In this document: piece after piece, positions 42,523 to 53,280 of the stretch
How positions within the stretch are numbered: the first letter of the stretch is position 1
How the letters are laid out: every line of letters begins with the position of its first letter
Origin: Asterella californica
Taxonomy: Eukaryota > Streptophyta > Marchantiopsida > Marchantiales > Aytoniaceae
DNA: 64,000 nt
Assembly (NCBI GenBank): GCA_036924285.1
Contig: JAYKYS010000012.1
Location: 3,224,001-3,288,000 of the forward strand
Reading direction: 5' to 3'
The notes under the pieces: generated by a model
What the model saw: only the letters and a program-made list of their open reading frames with translations
Told to the model about the DNA's origin: nothing
Databases searched by the model: none
Made by a program: the position numbers and the translations under genes

Positions 42523-43406
42523 AACCCCAGACGAACGCTGATCTAAGGGGGCAAGTCTGGAAACGGATCAAGACATAAGTTTGAGACGTGGGTCCGAGAC
42601 GCAGACGGACCTTGGTTCAGACGCTGATCCGAACCATGGTTCGAGTCTCAGTCTGGACCACAGGTTTCCAAAAAATGACCAAGTGTTGGAGCTCCAGTGA
42701 CGTTTTAGGTTGTGGACGGAGGTACATTTAAGATCTCAGTGAGAGCTTTTCAGTGATATGTAGCACTCCTTGATCTGAACTCCGAGTTGAGAATTATGAC
42801 CGAACCACGATCGCGTTGTGGTATAATTTTCAAGGACCAAAGAGGAGGACGGGTCTGCCGATCCCCAGAAGTATATATGAGGGGGGGACGATGCTTGGGT
42901 GGGCCAGGACGAGTCACCCGACCCCAGGGTTCGGCGGACGGACTCTGGGGACATGAGGTGATGACTGGGCCGGTTCCAAGACACGTTCCGGTCTAGACTT
43001 GGACGTCTGGACTTAAGAACGATGTAAGGGCTGGGGCAAGACTAGGGAACGACTCGGCGGATTAGACCACCGTTCGAGAGCCTAGACCCAGACGGACATC
43101 ACGGGCGGTTGGACCGCTAGGTGTGCTGGAGGTACCGTTTAGGACCCTGGACTTTATGGAAAATCCATCCCAAGTCATATTGTGACTTGCTCATGTTTGG
43201 AACCGACCTATGCGGATCTAGGTCAGGACTTAAGGATTGCTGAGCTTGATGACTAGGGAGACGGTCCGGCTCCGGTCTGGACCAAACAGAATTAAGATAA
43301 GTGGTGCATGGACGCTAACTTGTGTTTGTGGTATGCAGGTTAGTGGTATAAAGTTCACGACCTACTGAGCAAGAGCTTCCGCTGGCGCAACAAGGCGGTA
43401 GGTGCG
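42523..43406 (+). repeat. Solo chromovirus LTR, right part
   Basis: Continues the LTR after the copia element and ends in GGCGGTAGGTGCG, the complement of the CGCACCTACTGCC edge at 48393. With 28093-28283 it sums to about 1.07 kb, close to the 1.13-1.15 kb of the two intact LTRs. No internal chromovirus sequence adjoins it, so it is a solo LTR. Family 1 sequence on its two sides is not contiguous in A. Confidence 0.83.
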
Positions 43407-44962
43407 CAAAAAGAGCCTTGATCCAGAGTAGGATTCAAGACTGCAGGAGTTCTTTGCACAGTGGAGATGGAGGTTGGGTTGGTGGAGATGTCGCATGGAG
43501 AGTATGCATCTGTTACAATTATGTCAGCAAAGAAGGATATGTATGGCAACTATACGGATAGACGGATGTCTGGAGACTATCGTTCTATCAATCGACAGAC
43601 AAAGTCCGATAAGTATGTCATGTTGACACCTGAGGAGATCTTTGATGCAGTGGGGCATGTGAAAGTCTTTAGTACTTTGGACCTTCGAGCAAGGTATCAT
43701 CAGTTGCCTGTGAGAGAAGAAGATAAATCCAAGACAATATTTTGAGAAATTGACTCTCACGGCAAGGATTGTTTGTATCAGTGGCGGTTCTTATCATCTG
43801 AGTTGAAGAACTCCCCTGCTGAGTTCCAAAGGGTGATGGACAGGATCCTAACAGGATTAGATTTTGTCATATGTTATATTGACGACATCTTATTCTATAG
43901 TGCTATAGTGGAGGAGCACGAGAGACACTAACGAGATGTGTTCGAGCCGTTGAGAGCTCATGAGAAGTATAAGTTTCTAGGAGTTGGTAGAGTATCTGGG
44001 TCACATCATCTACCCAGGTGGGTTGAGTGTTCAACAGACAAAGGTTGAGGTTATTGCACGTATCTCACATCTCACAAATGTGAGTCGAGTTCGAGCATTT
44101 GTTGGTTTGATAAACTTTTATCGTCGATACGTGAAAGAGTTCAGTGCAATTGCAAAATCATTGACCAAGCTGATGAAGGTGAACCAGGAGTGGTAGTGGG
44201 AAGATGAGCAGGAGCGAGCTTTTGTAGAACTCAAGGATAGGTTGACATCTATTCCCATCTTGAGGAGACCCGTTAGGGGGCGTCCTTTCTAACTACACAC
44301 TGATTGGAGTATGTTAGGACTTGGAGCAGTGCTGACTCAGCATGATGATCAGGAAAAAGAGTTTCTAGTGACGTATGTCAATCGTTTCAACAATTCGACG
44401 GAGACGAGGTACAGTTCTTACGAGAGGAAGTGTTTAGCTGCAGTGTGGGCTGTTGCACACTTCTGATTTTATCTCTTTGATAACCCCTTTATTCTCATCA
44501 CTGATTACCAGTCGCTCAAGTGGTTGATGGAGTCCGATAAACTTACAAGGAAGCTTGCACGATGGGCTTTGATCTTACAGGAGTATGACTTCTAGGTAAT
44601 GCATACACATGGAGTTGCAAATCTAGATGTCGATGGGTTGAGTCGCAACTCATGCACAAGTCAGCAGGATCAGACTAGGACTCGATGGCATGACGAGGTT
44701 GATGAGGAGATAGTGTCAGGGTGGCATGCATCTGTCTTTCTTTGTGTGTTAGTCATGAACTCTAGTATAGAAGGTCAGGTCGTATCTTTCTCTGATCAGA
44801 GAGTAGATGACGAGTCTCTAGATGTTGAGGGTGGAGATGGTGTTCAAGATCAGTGAGATATCCACGACGATGTGACCGTAATGGAGTATCTACGTATTGG
44901 CGTGGTGGTGGACATAGTAAGTGTCAAGGAGCGAGATCGCGTTGTCGAAGTACTTAGAAAAG
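43407..44962 (+). pseudogene. pol: RT and RNase H remnant of element B
   Basis: Resumes family 1 at the RT N-terminus. The 43461-43745 frame has VEMSHGEYASVTIMSAKKDM, MSGDYRSINRQ and FSTLDLRARYHQLPV. Around 43858-43905 a broken frame gives CYIDDILFYS, the catalytic box better kept than in A. The 43984-44196 frame has LGHIIYPGGLSVQQTKVEVI. RNase H follows with TDWSMLGLGAVLTQHDD, SSYERKCLAAVWAV and ITDYQSLKWLMESD. Then 44599-44856 reads GVANLDVDGLSRN and a polar linker. Stops are frequent. Both enzymes are identified with confidence by parallel with A. Confidence 0.9.
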
Positions 44963-46270
44963 TGTTGGACTTTTGGCTGTGATTGTTTACTCAAGAGGTA
45001 GACTTCAGGTTATAACGTGGCACTATAAACACTCACACAGATCTGTTGGGTCCTCTAATACGTCCACAAAGCAAAAATCAAGACTAACTAGTAGTAATAA
45101 GATCAGACAGTGAGCTTTAACACTCAAGAATAAGAAACATATGATGGTTTAGACTTCAAAACTTCTCTTACATGTAAAAGAGGCACTACTGAACACACAT
45201 ATGAACTTTAAGCATGAGATCAAATCTGAGCACTGAGATACGAACAAATCCCGTTTTGAGTAAAGAAATTACTACACATTCTGGCACCCAGATGGCTACT
45301 TTGACCTAGAACAGAGAATTGGTTTAATAACTTTCGATGATTCTTACAAGATTTGGAGTGTACAACACGATGAACATCCATGTGAAATTTGACCTACTGT
45401 TTGTACACAGTTCTCTAGATCTTGAGCTCTGAAGTTGCTGCTCTAGATTGAGAGCTTTTCAGACCCACTCTTCTTCAGCGATCGCCCTGAATTACTCACT
45501 CACTCAAATGACATGAAACTTTTTATACAGTCGTAGCCCTGCTGACAGTGAATGCAACCACAAAGTTTTGAAACAATTATCTCTACTCTGCTGCAATTGA
45601 CACCTAAAACCTCAAAATCAACAATTGTGATGCAATTCCGGTCCAATTCAAACTTCAATTTGGCATAACTCCTTCTTTATCGATCCAAATCGATCAAAAT
45701 TTCCACTGATAGTGACTGGCACGATGAGCTCTCTCACTCTATGTTCTCAGATTTCGAATGCCTCTACTAAAAGCTCAAAATCCTCTTAAGACCTCTGCTT
45801 CTAAGTTTAGAGTTTCAGATTGGACCAATGGGAGTTCATAGCTTCACTTCCCTGTCCTTTTGTGCCCCAGTCCACGTGGTAACTTAATTTCACACATAGG
45901 TTACCACATTAAGCCTCTAAAGTGCCAGCGTAAATCTTAAACTTCTTGCGAAGACATGTAAAATGATATGTAACCTTGAATGATAACTCAAACAAGCTAG
46001 AAAGCATACATGGGCAACATGTAAGTACAACCCATGATCTTAAACTCTATCCACATGGTAGACTTAAAGTTATGTACTTTGACAACAAGATAAGTATGAA
46101 ATCATATGCACAAGCGTACGAGTGCTTGAACAAGATAAATAACATACTATCATCCTACTAGGACTTAAAATATATACATAATAGTGTTAACACCATATGC
46201 AAAGATGTCAAACATATGCATAAAGGACTAGAAGTAATATTGAGCTAACTTCTAGAACTACTAAACTCAA
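44963..46270. repeat. Old solo LTR related to the nested Ty3 element, inside element B
   Basis: From TGTTGGACTTTTGGC the sequence follows the 30199-31524 LTR with many substitutions: AAGAATAAGAAACATATGATGG, CTAGAACAGAGAATTGGTTT and TGGGAGTTCATAGCTTCACT are shared landmarks. The last 150-200 bases diverge. It interrupts element B between RNase H and integrase. No internal sequence adjoins it, so it is a solo LTR of an older member of that family. Confidence 0.8.
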
Positions 46271-47400
46271 GTGTCGGAGTAGAAGTGTAGCATGTAGCCG
46301 CCAAGTAGCACGACAACGTCCTCCAACGAGCGAAGAGATTTCGACAAGAATGACGACATGTATTTTCAGTGTGGGGGGATGAGAGAGTACGGATAGTGCC
46401 ACATCCATCCCAGAGAGCACAATTAGTACGACATGTCCAAGAGGAGTTGAGACATTTTGGAGTGAAGCGTATGCATAGCTTACTCCAAGGACAGTATTGG
46501 TGGTGTGGTATGCACATCGATGTGCAGTAGTTTGTCGCATTATGTGTGGTTTGTGATCGAGTACGAGCATCGTTTAATGCTCATACTTCACAGTTACACC
46601 CCTTACCGATTATGGGGTTGGGTTACTGTTGGAGTTTAGATTTTGGATTTTGCGGGACTCTTACCGTGGACCGTACGTCATCATCGATATGTGTTGATGA
46701 TGATGGAGCACTTCTCCAAGTGGATTGAGTTGGTGACATTATCTGACAAGACGAGTGAGAGGACAACGTATGCGTTCTTAGATCGAGTGCTAAGTCATTT
46801 TGGAGCATCAGCTGAAGTGCTGACGGACCAAGGTACAAAGTTTCTTCGTGAGTTTCAGGCCTTGTGTGATCAGACGCTGATTGATCATCGGATTACATCT
46901 CAGTATCATCTTGAGGCGGATGGTTTGATGGAGAGAGTAGTTCAGACCGTGAAGAGAGGATTGCGCAAGTATGGCTTGCAAAAAGATCACTTGGGAGATT
47001 GGGATATGTAGTTATCATGGTTGACTATGGGTTACCGTTTTAGTCGACAAGCATCTTTGGCTCCTTCTCACCGTACTTTCTATTGTATGGCCGAGATCCA
47101 TATCTACCTTCGATCATTCATCGTGATTCTGCTGAGGTGCTGAATCTTGATGACCCGGATAAGTGGGTGAGAGCATGTTCTCAATGAGTAGAGATATTTT
47201 GGAGACTTATATCTATGGCTTTTGAGAACCTAGCGATTGCTCAACATAGAGACGTGTTGCGATATGCGACTATTTAAAGAAGAGATTATCGGTTATCGAT
47301 TCGTAGGTTTCATCTTGATGATTATATCTATCTACAGCAGACTACACCGACGACGTTGGATGTGACCGCAAGACGCACTATTTTATGAGTGCGTGAGTTG
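46271..47400 (+). pseudogene. pol: Integrase remnant of element B
   Basis: Zinc domain near 46430-46560 (RHVQEELRHFGVK, SLLQGQYWW, CVVCDRVRASFN) with one stop. The 46643-47011 frame holds the core: YVLMMMEHFSKWIELV, VLTDQGTKFLREFQ (second Asp), HLEADGLMERVVQ (third acidic residue) and RGLRKYGLQKDHLGDWD. Downstream pieces carry RFSRQASL-like and AIAQHRD sequences and a VYLQQ beta strand, then pass into the PHD segment. Confidence 0.88.
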
Positions 47401-47682
47401 TTACCTTCTGAAGTACTCATGTTAGAGGACCGTAATGATGTTGTTTGAAATGACCATGTGCATAATTGCGCGTCATGTCATCTTTCTAACATCGATGAGA
47501 TTGTTGACCCAAGCTTAGCAGTTGTATGTGCGGGCTTGAGGTATATATTGTGTGGATCTGCTGGTGGAGCAATCTGTATGTTGGTGTGTGATGGTTGTTC
47601 GAGAAGTTGACACATGTCATGTTTGACTCCACATCTTAGTGTCATTCCTGTTGGACGATGGGTTTGTCCTCGATGTATATAA
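47401..47682 (+). pseudogene. PHD finger at the C-terminus of pol, element B
   Basis: Reads HNCASCHLSNIDEIVDPSLA, then YILCG at 47542 (first zinc Cys changed to Tyr), CDGC, a TGA, HMSC, and GRWVCPRC ending at 47676, with TAA at 47680. The layout and the leading Cys pair are the same as in element A, so the module belonged to the family and was not a local fusion. The TGA occupies the same Trp position as in A. PHD fingers typically bind the histone H3 N-terminus; a role in target choice is an inference. Confidence 0.82.
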
Positions 47683-47855
47683 TAGAGATAGTCAATTAGA
47701 TCTTTGCGTGATATGGATTACAAACATGCGACTAACGATGGGATGATGTAGCACCAGACCTCCTGATCCTTACACCCACAAAGATGTATATCACGTAGTT
47801 GGGATATGGGACTATATGGAGTTAGAGGGACCTAATCGCTAGTTAGAAGAGCGAT

Positions 47856-48363
47856 TGTGATACACTTCTGTATGTGTATGATACGTTCATGTGTGATGTG
47901 CATGTGGTGGTGTATCTCTGACAGCGATGTATGTTGTGTCGTGATGTGTATGCGCACGACAACTGTCACGTCAGTTTAGCACTCCAGTTAAGTTGACCGA
48001 GTGTGGAATGACTAATCTCGGTAGTGCCGTTAGAGCGAGTTCTTGGGATAGCCCACTAGGGGTATACTTCACAAGTAGGGCTTGGAGGTCTTAGTTTTTC
48101 AAGTTGAGTCTTCAAGTTCCTAGTTATGGTGGATAGTCTTGTTGAGTGTAACCCGGATTCTCTACGAGCATAGAGTGGTTTTGGCTTGACCGTTTTGTGA
48201 GTAATCGTTGTTTCTGTGAGGACATTGTGGAGATGATAATTTCTCTATTGAGATTATTGTGATACACTTGTGTATGTGTATGACATCGTCCATGTGTTAT
48301 GTGTATCTGTGGTGTACTTCTGACAGCGATGTATATTGTGTAGCGATGTGTATGCGCACGACA
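47856..48363 (+). repeat. 3-prime end module of element B: two 106-bp repeats around an LTR core
   Basis: Copies TGTGATACACTTCTG...CGCACGACA (47856-47961) and TGTGATACACTTGTG...CGCACGACA (48258-48363) are both 106 bp and begin TG and end CA. The core between them starts TGTCACGTCAG at 47964 and equals the start of the left LTR at 15240. The left LTR lacks the first repeat. Another 29 bases (48364-48392) follow before the chromovirus. Confidence 0.75.
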
Positions 48364-48392
48364 CGTGCCGTAATTATGATATTGTAGTTTCG

Positions 48393-49538
48393 CGCACCTA
48401 CTGCCTTGTTGAGCCAGCGGAAGCACTTGCTCAGGAGGTCGCAAACTCTACACCGCTAACCTGCAAACACAATCACAAGTTAGCGTCCATGCACCACTTA
48501 CCTTATCTCAGTTTGGTTCGGACCGGAGTCGGACCGTCTCCCTATTCATCAAGCTCAGCATTCCCTAAGTCCCGACCTAGTCCCGCCTAGGCCGGTCCCA
48601 AACATGAGCAAGTCACAAAATGACTTGGGCGGACTTCCCATAAAGTCCAGGGTCCTAAACGGTACCTCCAGCACACCTAGCGGCCCAACCGCCCATGATA
48701 TCCGTCTGGGTCTAGGCTCCCGAACGGTGGTCTAACCCGCCGACTCGTTCCCTAATCTTGCCCCAGCCCTTACATCGTTCTTAAGTCTAGACGTCCAAGT
48801 CTAGATCGGAACGTGTCTTAGAACCAGCCCAGTCATCACCTCATGCCCCCAGAATCCGCCCGCCGAACCCTGGGGTCGGGTGACTCGTCCGGGCCCACCC
48901 AGGCATCGAGCCCCCCTCATATATACTTCTGGGGATCGGCGGCCCCGCCCTCCTCTTTGGTCCCTGAAAATTATACCACAATCCGATTGTGGTTCGGCCA
49001 TAACTTCCATCTCGGAGGTCAGATCGAGGAGTGTTATATATCACTGGAAAGCTCTCGACGAGATCTTTCCAATGATACCTCACTCGCCTCGAGATCTTAC
49101 GTGGAGCTCCGTCCACGACCTAAAACGTCCCTGGAGCTCCAACACTTAGCCATTTTTTCGAAAATCTGTGGTCCAGACCCAGACTCGAACCCTGTGGTCC
49201 AGACCCAAACTCGAACCCTGTGGTTCGGATCAGCGTCCGAATCACGGTCCGTCTGCGTCTCGGACCCACGTCTCAGACCTATTTCTCAGACTCAAGTTTC
49301 AGTCCGTTCTCAGACTCGCCCCCTTAGGTCAGCGTTCGTCTGGGACCCTCTTGGGGTAGGCCCTTATGTCCTAACCCAAGGTTCTAACCTTGGTTCAGAG
49401 AACCACTTAGGGTTCATCTGATCCCGACTTCTCGGCCAAGCCGTTAAGTCCTACTCGCAGCGCTCACTACCTAGCGCAAGTCCGCTAGGGTTCCGTTGCT
49501 CGCGTCTGCGTCCGATCTTGAGAATGAGGGTCGCGACA
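48393..49538 (-). repeat. 3-prime LTR of the chromovirus
   Basis: Close match to 54941-56074 along its length, with a 30-base duplicated phrase near 49172-49222 (GACCCA(G/A)ACTCGAACCCTGTGG twice). It begins CGCACC where the other LTR has TGCACC. The polypurine tract (minus AAAGTGGGGATGAA) lies at 49539-49552. A minus-strand TATATA box is near 48918-48924. Confidence 0.93.
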
Positions 49539-49552
49539 TTCATCCCCACTTT

Positions 49553-50257
49553 GGAGGTTGATGCCCTCATCAACAATCATCCTTTAAGTTAACACCAAGT
49601 TCAAAATGGGTAGCCAACCCCTTGGCGTCAGAATTGCGTTCTGGTAGCTAACACGCAATTCCCTTCTTGGCTTGAGTCTTAAGTTGTCGCTAGAACACTT
49701 AGAAAATTTCAACTAGTTTCACGAGAAAAGCCTTACCTTTTTGGCTTACCCTAAACAAAACTAGTCTAAACATTCTACTTAAGACTCTAACTTGCTAACT
49801 ATAAGTATTCACACCTACTTACAAGGTCCCCCGAAACTCCCTTTCCGGTCGCAGTCTGATTTGACTTAGACGCGCGACTAAGTTTACTTTGTAGAAACCC
49901 ACAAAGCAAGATCACCCCAAGCCCCAAGACAAGTATGAAAGTTCATACTTGCTTTGCCAACGCTACGATAAACCTAAGTCTTGATCAAGACTTAGTCTTG
50001 ATTTAGATGCTTATCCAAACCAGCTCGCTTCCTTTTAGTGTGCTTCATTCCTCCTCTTGACAACATCCTAGGCATCTGATCAGAACTAGTCATAGTCATG
50101 CACTACCAATACACTTAGACAATTTTCAAGAAACAAAATCTTTATTTCCAAACACAAGTCAAAGCTACAAAGTCCATCGGCCCAAATCGCCTCAAGTTGC
50201 TACTCGTATGGTTCGTCGTTTCTTCACCCCTCGTTGGAAAGATATGTCCTCATCTTG
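49553..50257 (-). other. 3-prime untranslated region of the chromovirus
   Basis: About 0.7 kb between the chromodomain stop and the polypurine tract. No frame with family features is visible on either strand. Confidence 0.6.
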
Positions 50258-50905
50258 CTAACGCCCTTGTTGTCCTTGTCTCCGTTTGAATAGGTCCAAT
50301 ACTTCGCGCGCATGTGCGAGATCTTCCTCTGGCACCCAAGTTTCTTTCAAATGGTAACCACGCCATTTGACCAAGTACTCCATCCGGTTTGATTTACGTC
50401 GAGATCGCAAAATGGACTCCACCTCATATTCTGCTTCGCCTTGCACGGCATCAGGTTGAGGCCTGAGAACCTGTTTGCGCTCCGGCCGCAAATCATCCTT
50501 GAAGTATTTCTTTAATAAAGAAACATGGAAAGTCGGATGCAACTGCCACTCGTGAGAAAGGTCTAATGTATAGACATCTTCATGCGGATTCTTGACAATG
50601 ACAAAAGGTCCCGCGAACTTTGATGAGAACTTCGCCGATATATCTTTCGGAAGTGTGAAGTTTTTCGCACTTAACCATACTTGTTCACCCACTTGAAACT
50701 TCACTTGCCGCCGATGCTTGTTTACCTGCTTCGTGTATCGTTGATGTGCCTTCTCGAGGTTCTTCTTTACTTGCTCCTCGCGCCGCTGCATTGCCGTCAC
50801 CAACTCTTCAGCTGATGTTTGTCGTGTTCTTGGTCGTGCCGATGTAGAACTCCCTGCAAGAGTCAAGTCAAGAGGCCCTTCTGGCTCACGTCTGTAAGCC
50901 AGCAA
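50258..50905 (-). CDS. pol: Integrase C-terminus with chromodomain, chromovirus
   Basis: 215 codons. N-terminal half: QVNKHRRQVKFQVGEQVWLS and KFAGPFVIVKN, the GPY/F module that completes integrase. C-terminal half: a chromodomain at residues about 160-208, YEVESILRSRRKSNRMEYLV, then KWRGYHLKETWVPEEDL. The conserved aromatic and KWRG-x-W positions of chromodomains are all visible. Chromodomains direct chromovirus integration to heterochromatin marked by H3K9 methylation in studied relatives. Confidence 0.93.
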   Translation of the reverse strand: MLAYRREPEGPLDLTLAGSSTSARPRTRQTSAEELVTAMQRREEQVKKNLEKAHQRYTKQVNKHRRQVKFQVGEQVWLSAKNFTLPKDISAKFSSKFAGPFVIVKNPHEDVYTLDLSHEWQLHPTFHVSLLKKYFKDDLRPERKQVLRPQPDAVQGEAEYEVESILRSRRKSNRMEYLVKWRGYHLKETWVPEEDLAHAREVLDLFKRRQGQQGR

Positions 50906-50954
50906 GAAAGGCGATTCGTCGATTGTCGAATACCTCGTGGAATTGTAGCAAGAG

Positions 50955-52341
50955 TCACTCCGTCCAATCGCTTTGGTCCGTGCTCACATAATTCCTCAAG
51001 TATTGATTCAGAACCGAGTTAACTCGTTCCGTTTGCCCATCTGTTTCCAGATGAAAGGCGGTACTAAATTTTAATTTAGTCCTCAATTTTTGGAACAAGT
51101 GTTTCCAAAAGGCACTTGTGAACTTAGAGTCTTCTATCTGAAATGATACTCCGAGGTAATCCATATGAACGCCACCAAGTATCTAGGAACAACCGAAAAG
51201 TCGTGAACGCTGTTGCAGTATCCAAGGTCGGAGCAAACTTCGCTAGTTTGCTAAACCGATCAACTATCACAAATATCGCATTGTATCCATTCGAGTCAGG
51301 CAGAGAGGTAATGAAGTCCATGCTAATGCTTTCCCAAGGTCTGGCTGGAATCGGCAGAGGATGAAGCAACCCTTGTTTCTTCTCATAAGAAACGCAGTTA
51401 GCTTGACAGGTTATACATGTTTTCACAAAGTGGGCAACGTCGTCTTTCATGTGGGGCCAATAAAACTTTTTAGCTATCACTGCTAAGGTGGACTTTTCTC
51501 CTTTATGGCTTGATAAGGGCGCATCGTGAGATTCTTTTAACAACTTGGTCCTAAGTTTTCCTTGTCCCACATAAATCCGACTTTGCTTGAACATGAGTAA
51601 ACCATGTCTTAGCTGACTGTTCTGCAACTTCACTCCTCGCTTGAGTTGTTCCAGGTACTCCTTCGCTTGGTCATCGCCCATGTAACCTTCACGTATTCGC
51701 CTCTCCAAGTCTGACTCCTTATGATACATAGCTCGCAAAATCTGTGTTGACGATGGAAGATATTCTTCCTTGCGACTCAAGGCGTCAGGAACCACATTGT
51801 CCTTTCCCGCTTTGTGGATTAATTCCACGTTCATGAGCGCCAAGGTATCATGCCACCGTAGTTGCTTTGGCGTCACCCGATCTTGTGTCTCAAAGTACTT
51901 GAGCGAAATGTTATCAGTATACACTTGGGTTTTGTGAAGTCTCAAGTAATGCCGCCATTTCCTCAAGCAATGAACCACTGCAAACAGTTCCTTCTCGTGA
52001 GTCGGCCATCGACTCTCTATTCCAGATAGCTTCTTGCTTTCGTACGCTACAGGTTTTCCATCCTGCACCAACACTCCGTCAATCGCATAGTCGCTCGCAT
52101 CCGTGTGCACCTCGAATGGTTTGTCGAACTCCGGCAGCTTCAAAACTGGCGCCTTTGACAAAATAGCTTTGATCGTCTGAAATGCATCATCCACCTCCTT
52201 GGTCCAACTTACCTGTGCGTCTTTGCCCGTCCAGTCCGCAGCGGCTTCGTGATCTTTGAAAACCCCTTCACATACTTGCGGTAGAACTGCGTCAATCCTA
52301 AGAATCGCCGCATCCCCTTCACTGTAGTCGGAGGCTCCCAA
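50955..52341 (-). pseudogene. pol: RNase H and integrase of the chromovirus
   Basis: The 405-codon frame 51124-52341 has FEVHTDASDYAIDGVLVQ, THEKELFAVVHCLRKWRHYL, VYTDNISLKYFETQ and DNVVPDALSR (RNase H). Then come ESHDAPLSSHKG and CITCQANC (integrase HHCC), SMDFITSLPDSNG (first Asp) and IISDRRL (second Asp). 50955-51164 continues in another frame with [13 protein letters not shown], the third acidic residue. One frame change lies between them near 51140. Confidence 0.9.
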
Positions 52342-53280
52342 GTCACAATCGCGTCCACCTTCTGCATATTCGGGCCGACTCCTTCTGCACTAATGACATG
52401 TCCCAAGAAGTTAATGCGCTCTAAACCAAACTCACTCTTGTCAATGTTGGCAAACAGCTTATGCTCCCGCAGCTTCGTCAACACCACCCTTAGCTGCTCC
52501 GCGTGCGACTCCAAGGTTTTGGAGTAGATCAAGATGTCGTCGATGTAAACGATGACAAACCATCTCCTCGCAAAAAATTGTGTTCATCAATGTATTGAAC
52601 GCCGAACGGGCGTTGCAGAATCCAAATGGCATCACCACGAATTCAAACGATCCGTATCTGGTTCGACAAGCGGTCTTCTCAACATCTGGGTCAGCTATCC
52701 GGATCTGATAATATCCTGACTTCAAGTCTATCCTGCTGAAGTACTTTGCGTCCGCTAACTTATCAAAGAGGTCATCTATCCTTGGCAAGGGATAGTTATT
52801 CTTCACCGTCATCTTATTGAGTGCACGATAATCTACGCAGAGTCGTAACTTCCCATCCTTCTTCTTTGCAAAAAGAACTGGGGCTCCGTAAGGTGACTTG
52901 CTGGTTCGAATATATCCTCGCGCTAATAGTTAGTCGAGTTGTCTTTTCAACTCAAGGAGTTCCACCTGATTGAGTCGATAAGGGGCTTTGGAAGGTGGTT
53001 CTGATCCTGGCAAGACCTTGATCTTGTGATCCACCACCCGCCTTGGAGGTAACTCAGCAGGTAACTCATCCGTCAAGACATCCTCAAACTCCTTAATCAC
53101 TTCACGAAGCACCTTCAGAAGTTTAGTCGCGTCTCCTGATGTTTCCTCTTGCCTATCACCCACCATCAAATCTGCAACCCGCATCAAACACATAACCCCG
53201 TCGTTGAAGTCCATCTGTTTGCCTTTGATCAAATTCACTGCAAAGTCGTCAATCTTCCGCGTCTTCCGGATCAGCCTCAC
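52209..53280 (-). pseudogene. pol: Reverse transcriptase of the chromovirus
   Basis: 52930-53280 is the lead-in (VLTDELPAELPPRRVVDHKI, APYRLNQVELLELKRQLD). 52459-52812 gives [34 protein letters not shown] and VMPFGFCNA. The catalytic [10 protein letters not shown] follows in another frame near 52520-52560, because a T run at about 52572-52577 appears to have gained a base. The thumb region (LGHVISAEGVGPNMQKVDAI) is in 52209-52532. A stop around 52928 also splits the region. Confidence 0.9.

Larger units (their letters stand above)
15240..48392 (+). mobile_element. Ty3/gypsy element B (family 1), split by four later insertions
   Basis: Parts of one + strand element lie at 15240-17254 (LTR/leader), 25997-28092 (gag to protease start), 43407-44962 (RT and RNase H) and about 46271-48363 (integrase, PHD, 3-prime end). 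Each aligns with element A in the same order. Interruptions are a Tat-like Ty3 element, a solo chromovirus LTR that itself hosts a copia element, and a solo LTR related to the element at 30.2-39.2 kb. Between 28092 and 43407 about 1.2 kb of family sequence present in A (protease active site and methyltransferase segment) is missing, so the solo-LTR event also removed or replaced element DNA. The copy is non-functional. Confidence 0.85.

Noticed and set aside
42600..42680. Possible tRNA from a GGTTCGAG string
   Set aside because: It is inside the solo LTR, repeated in other LTRs as part of a GA/CT-rich phrase, and no cloverleaf or A box can be placed.
48843..49421. 192-codon frame inside the chromovirus 3-prime LTR, and the related 177-codon frame at 55362
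   Set aside because: They lie within LTRs in a GC-rich stretch with frames on both strands; no domain features.
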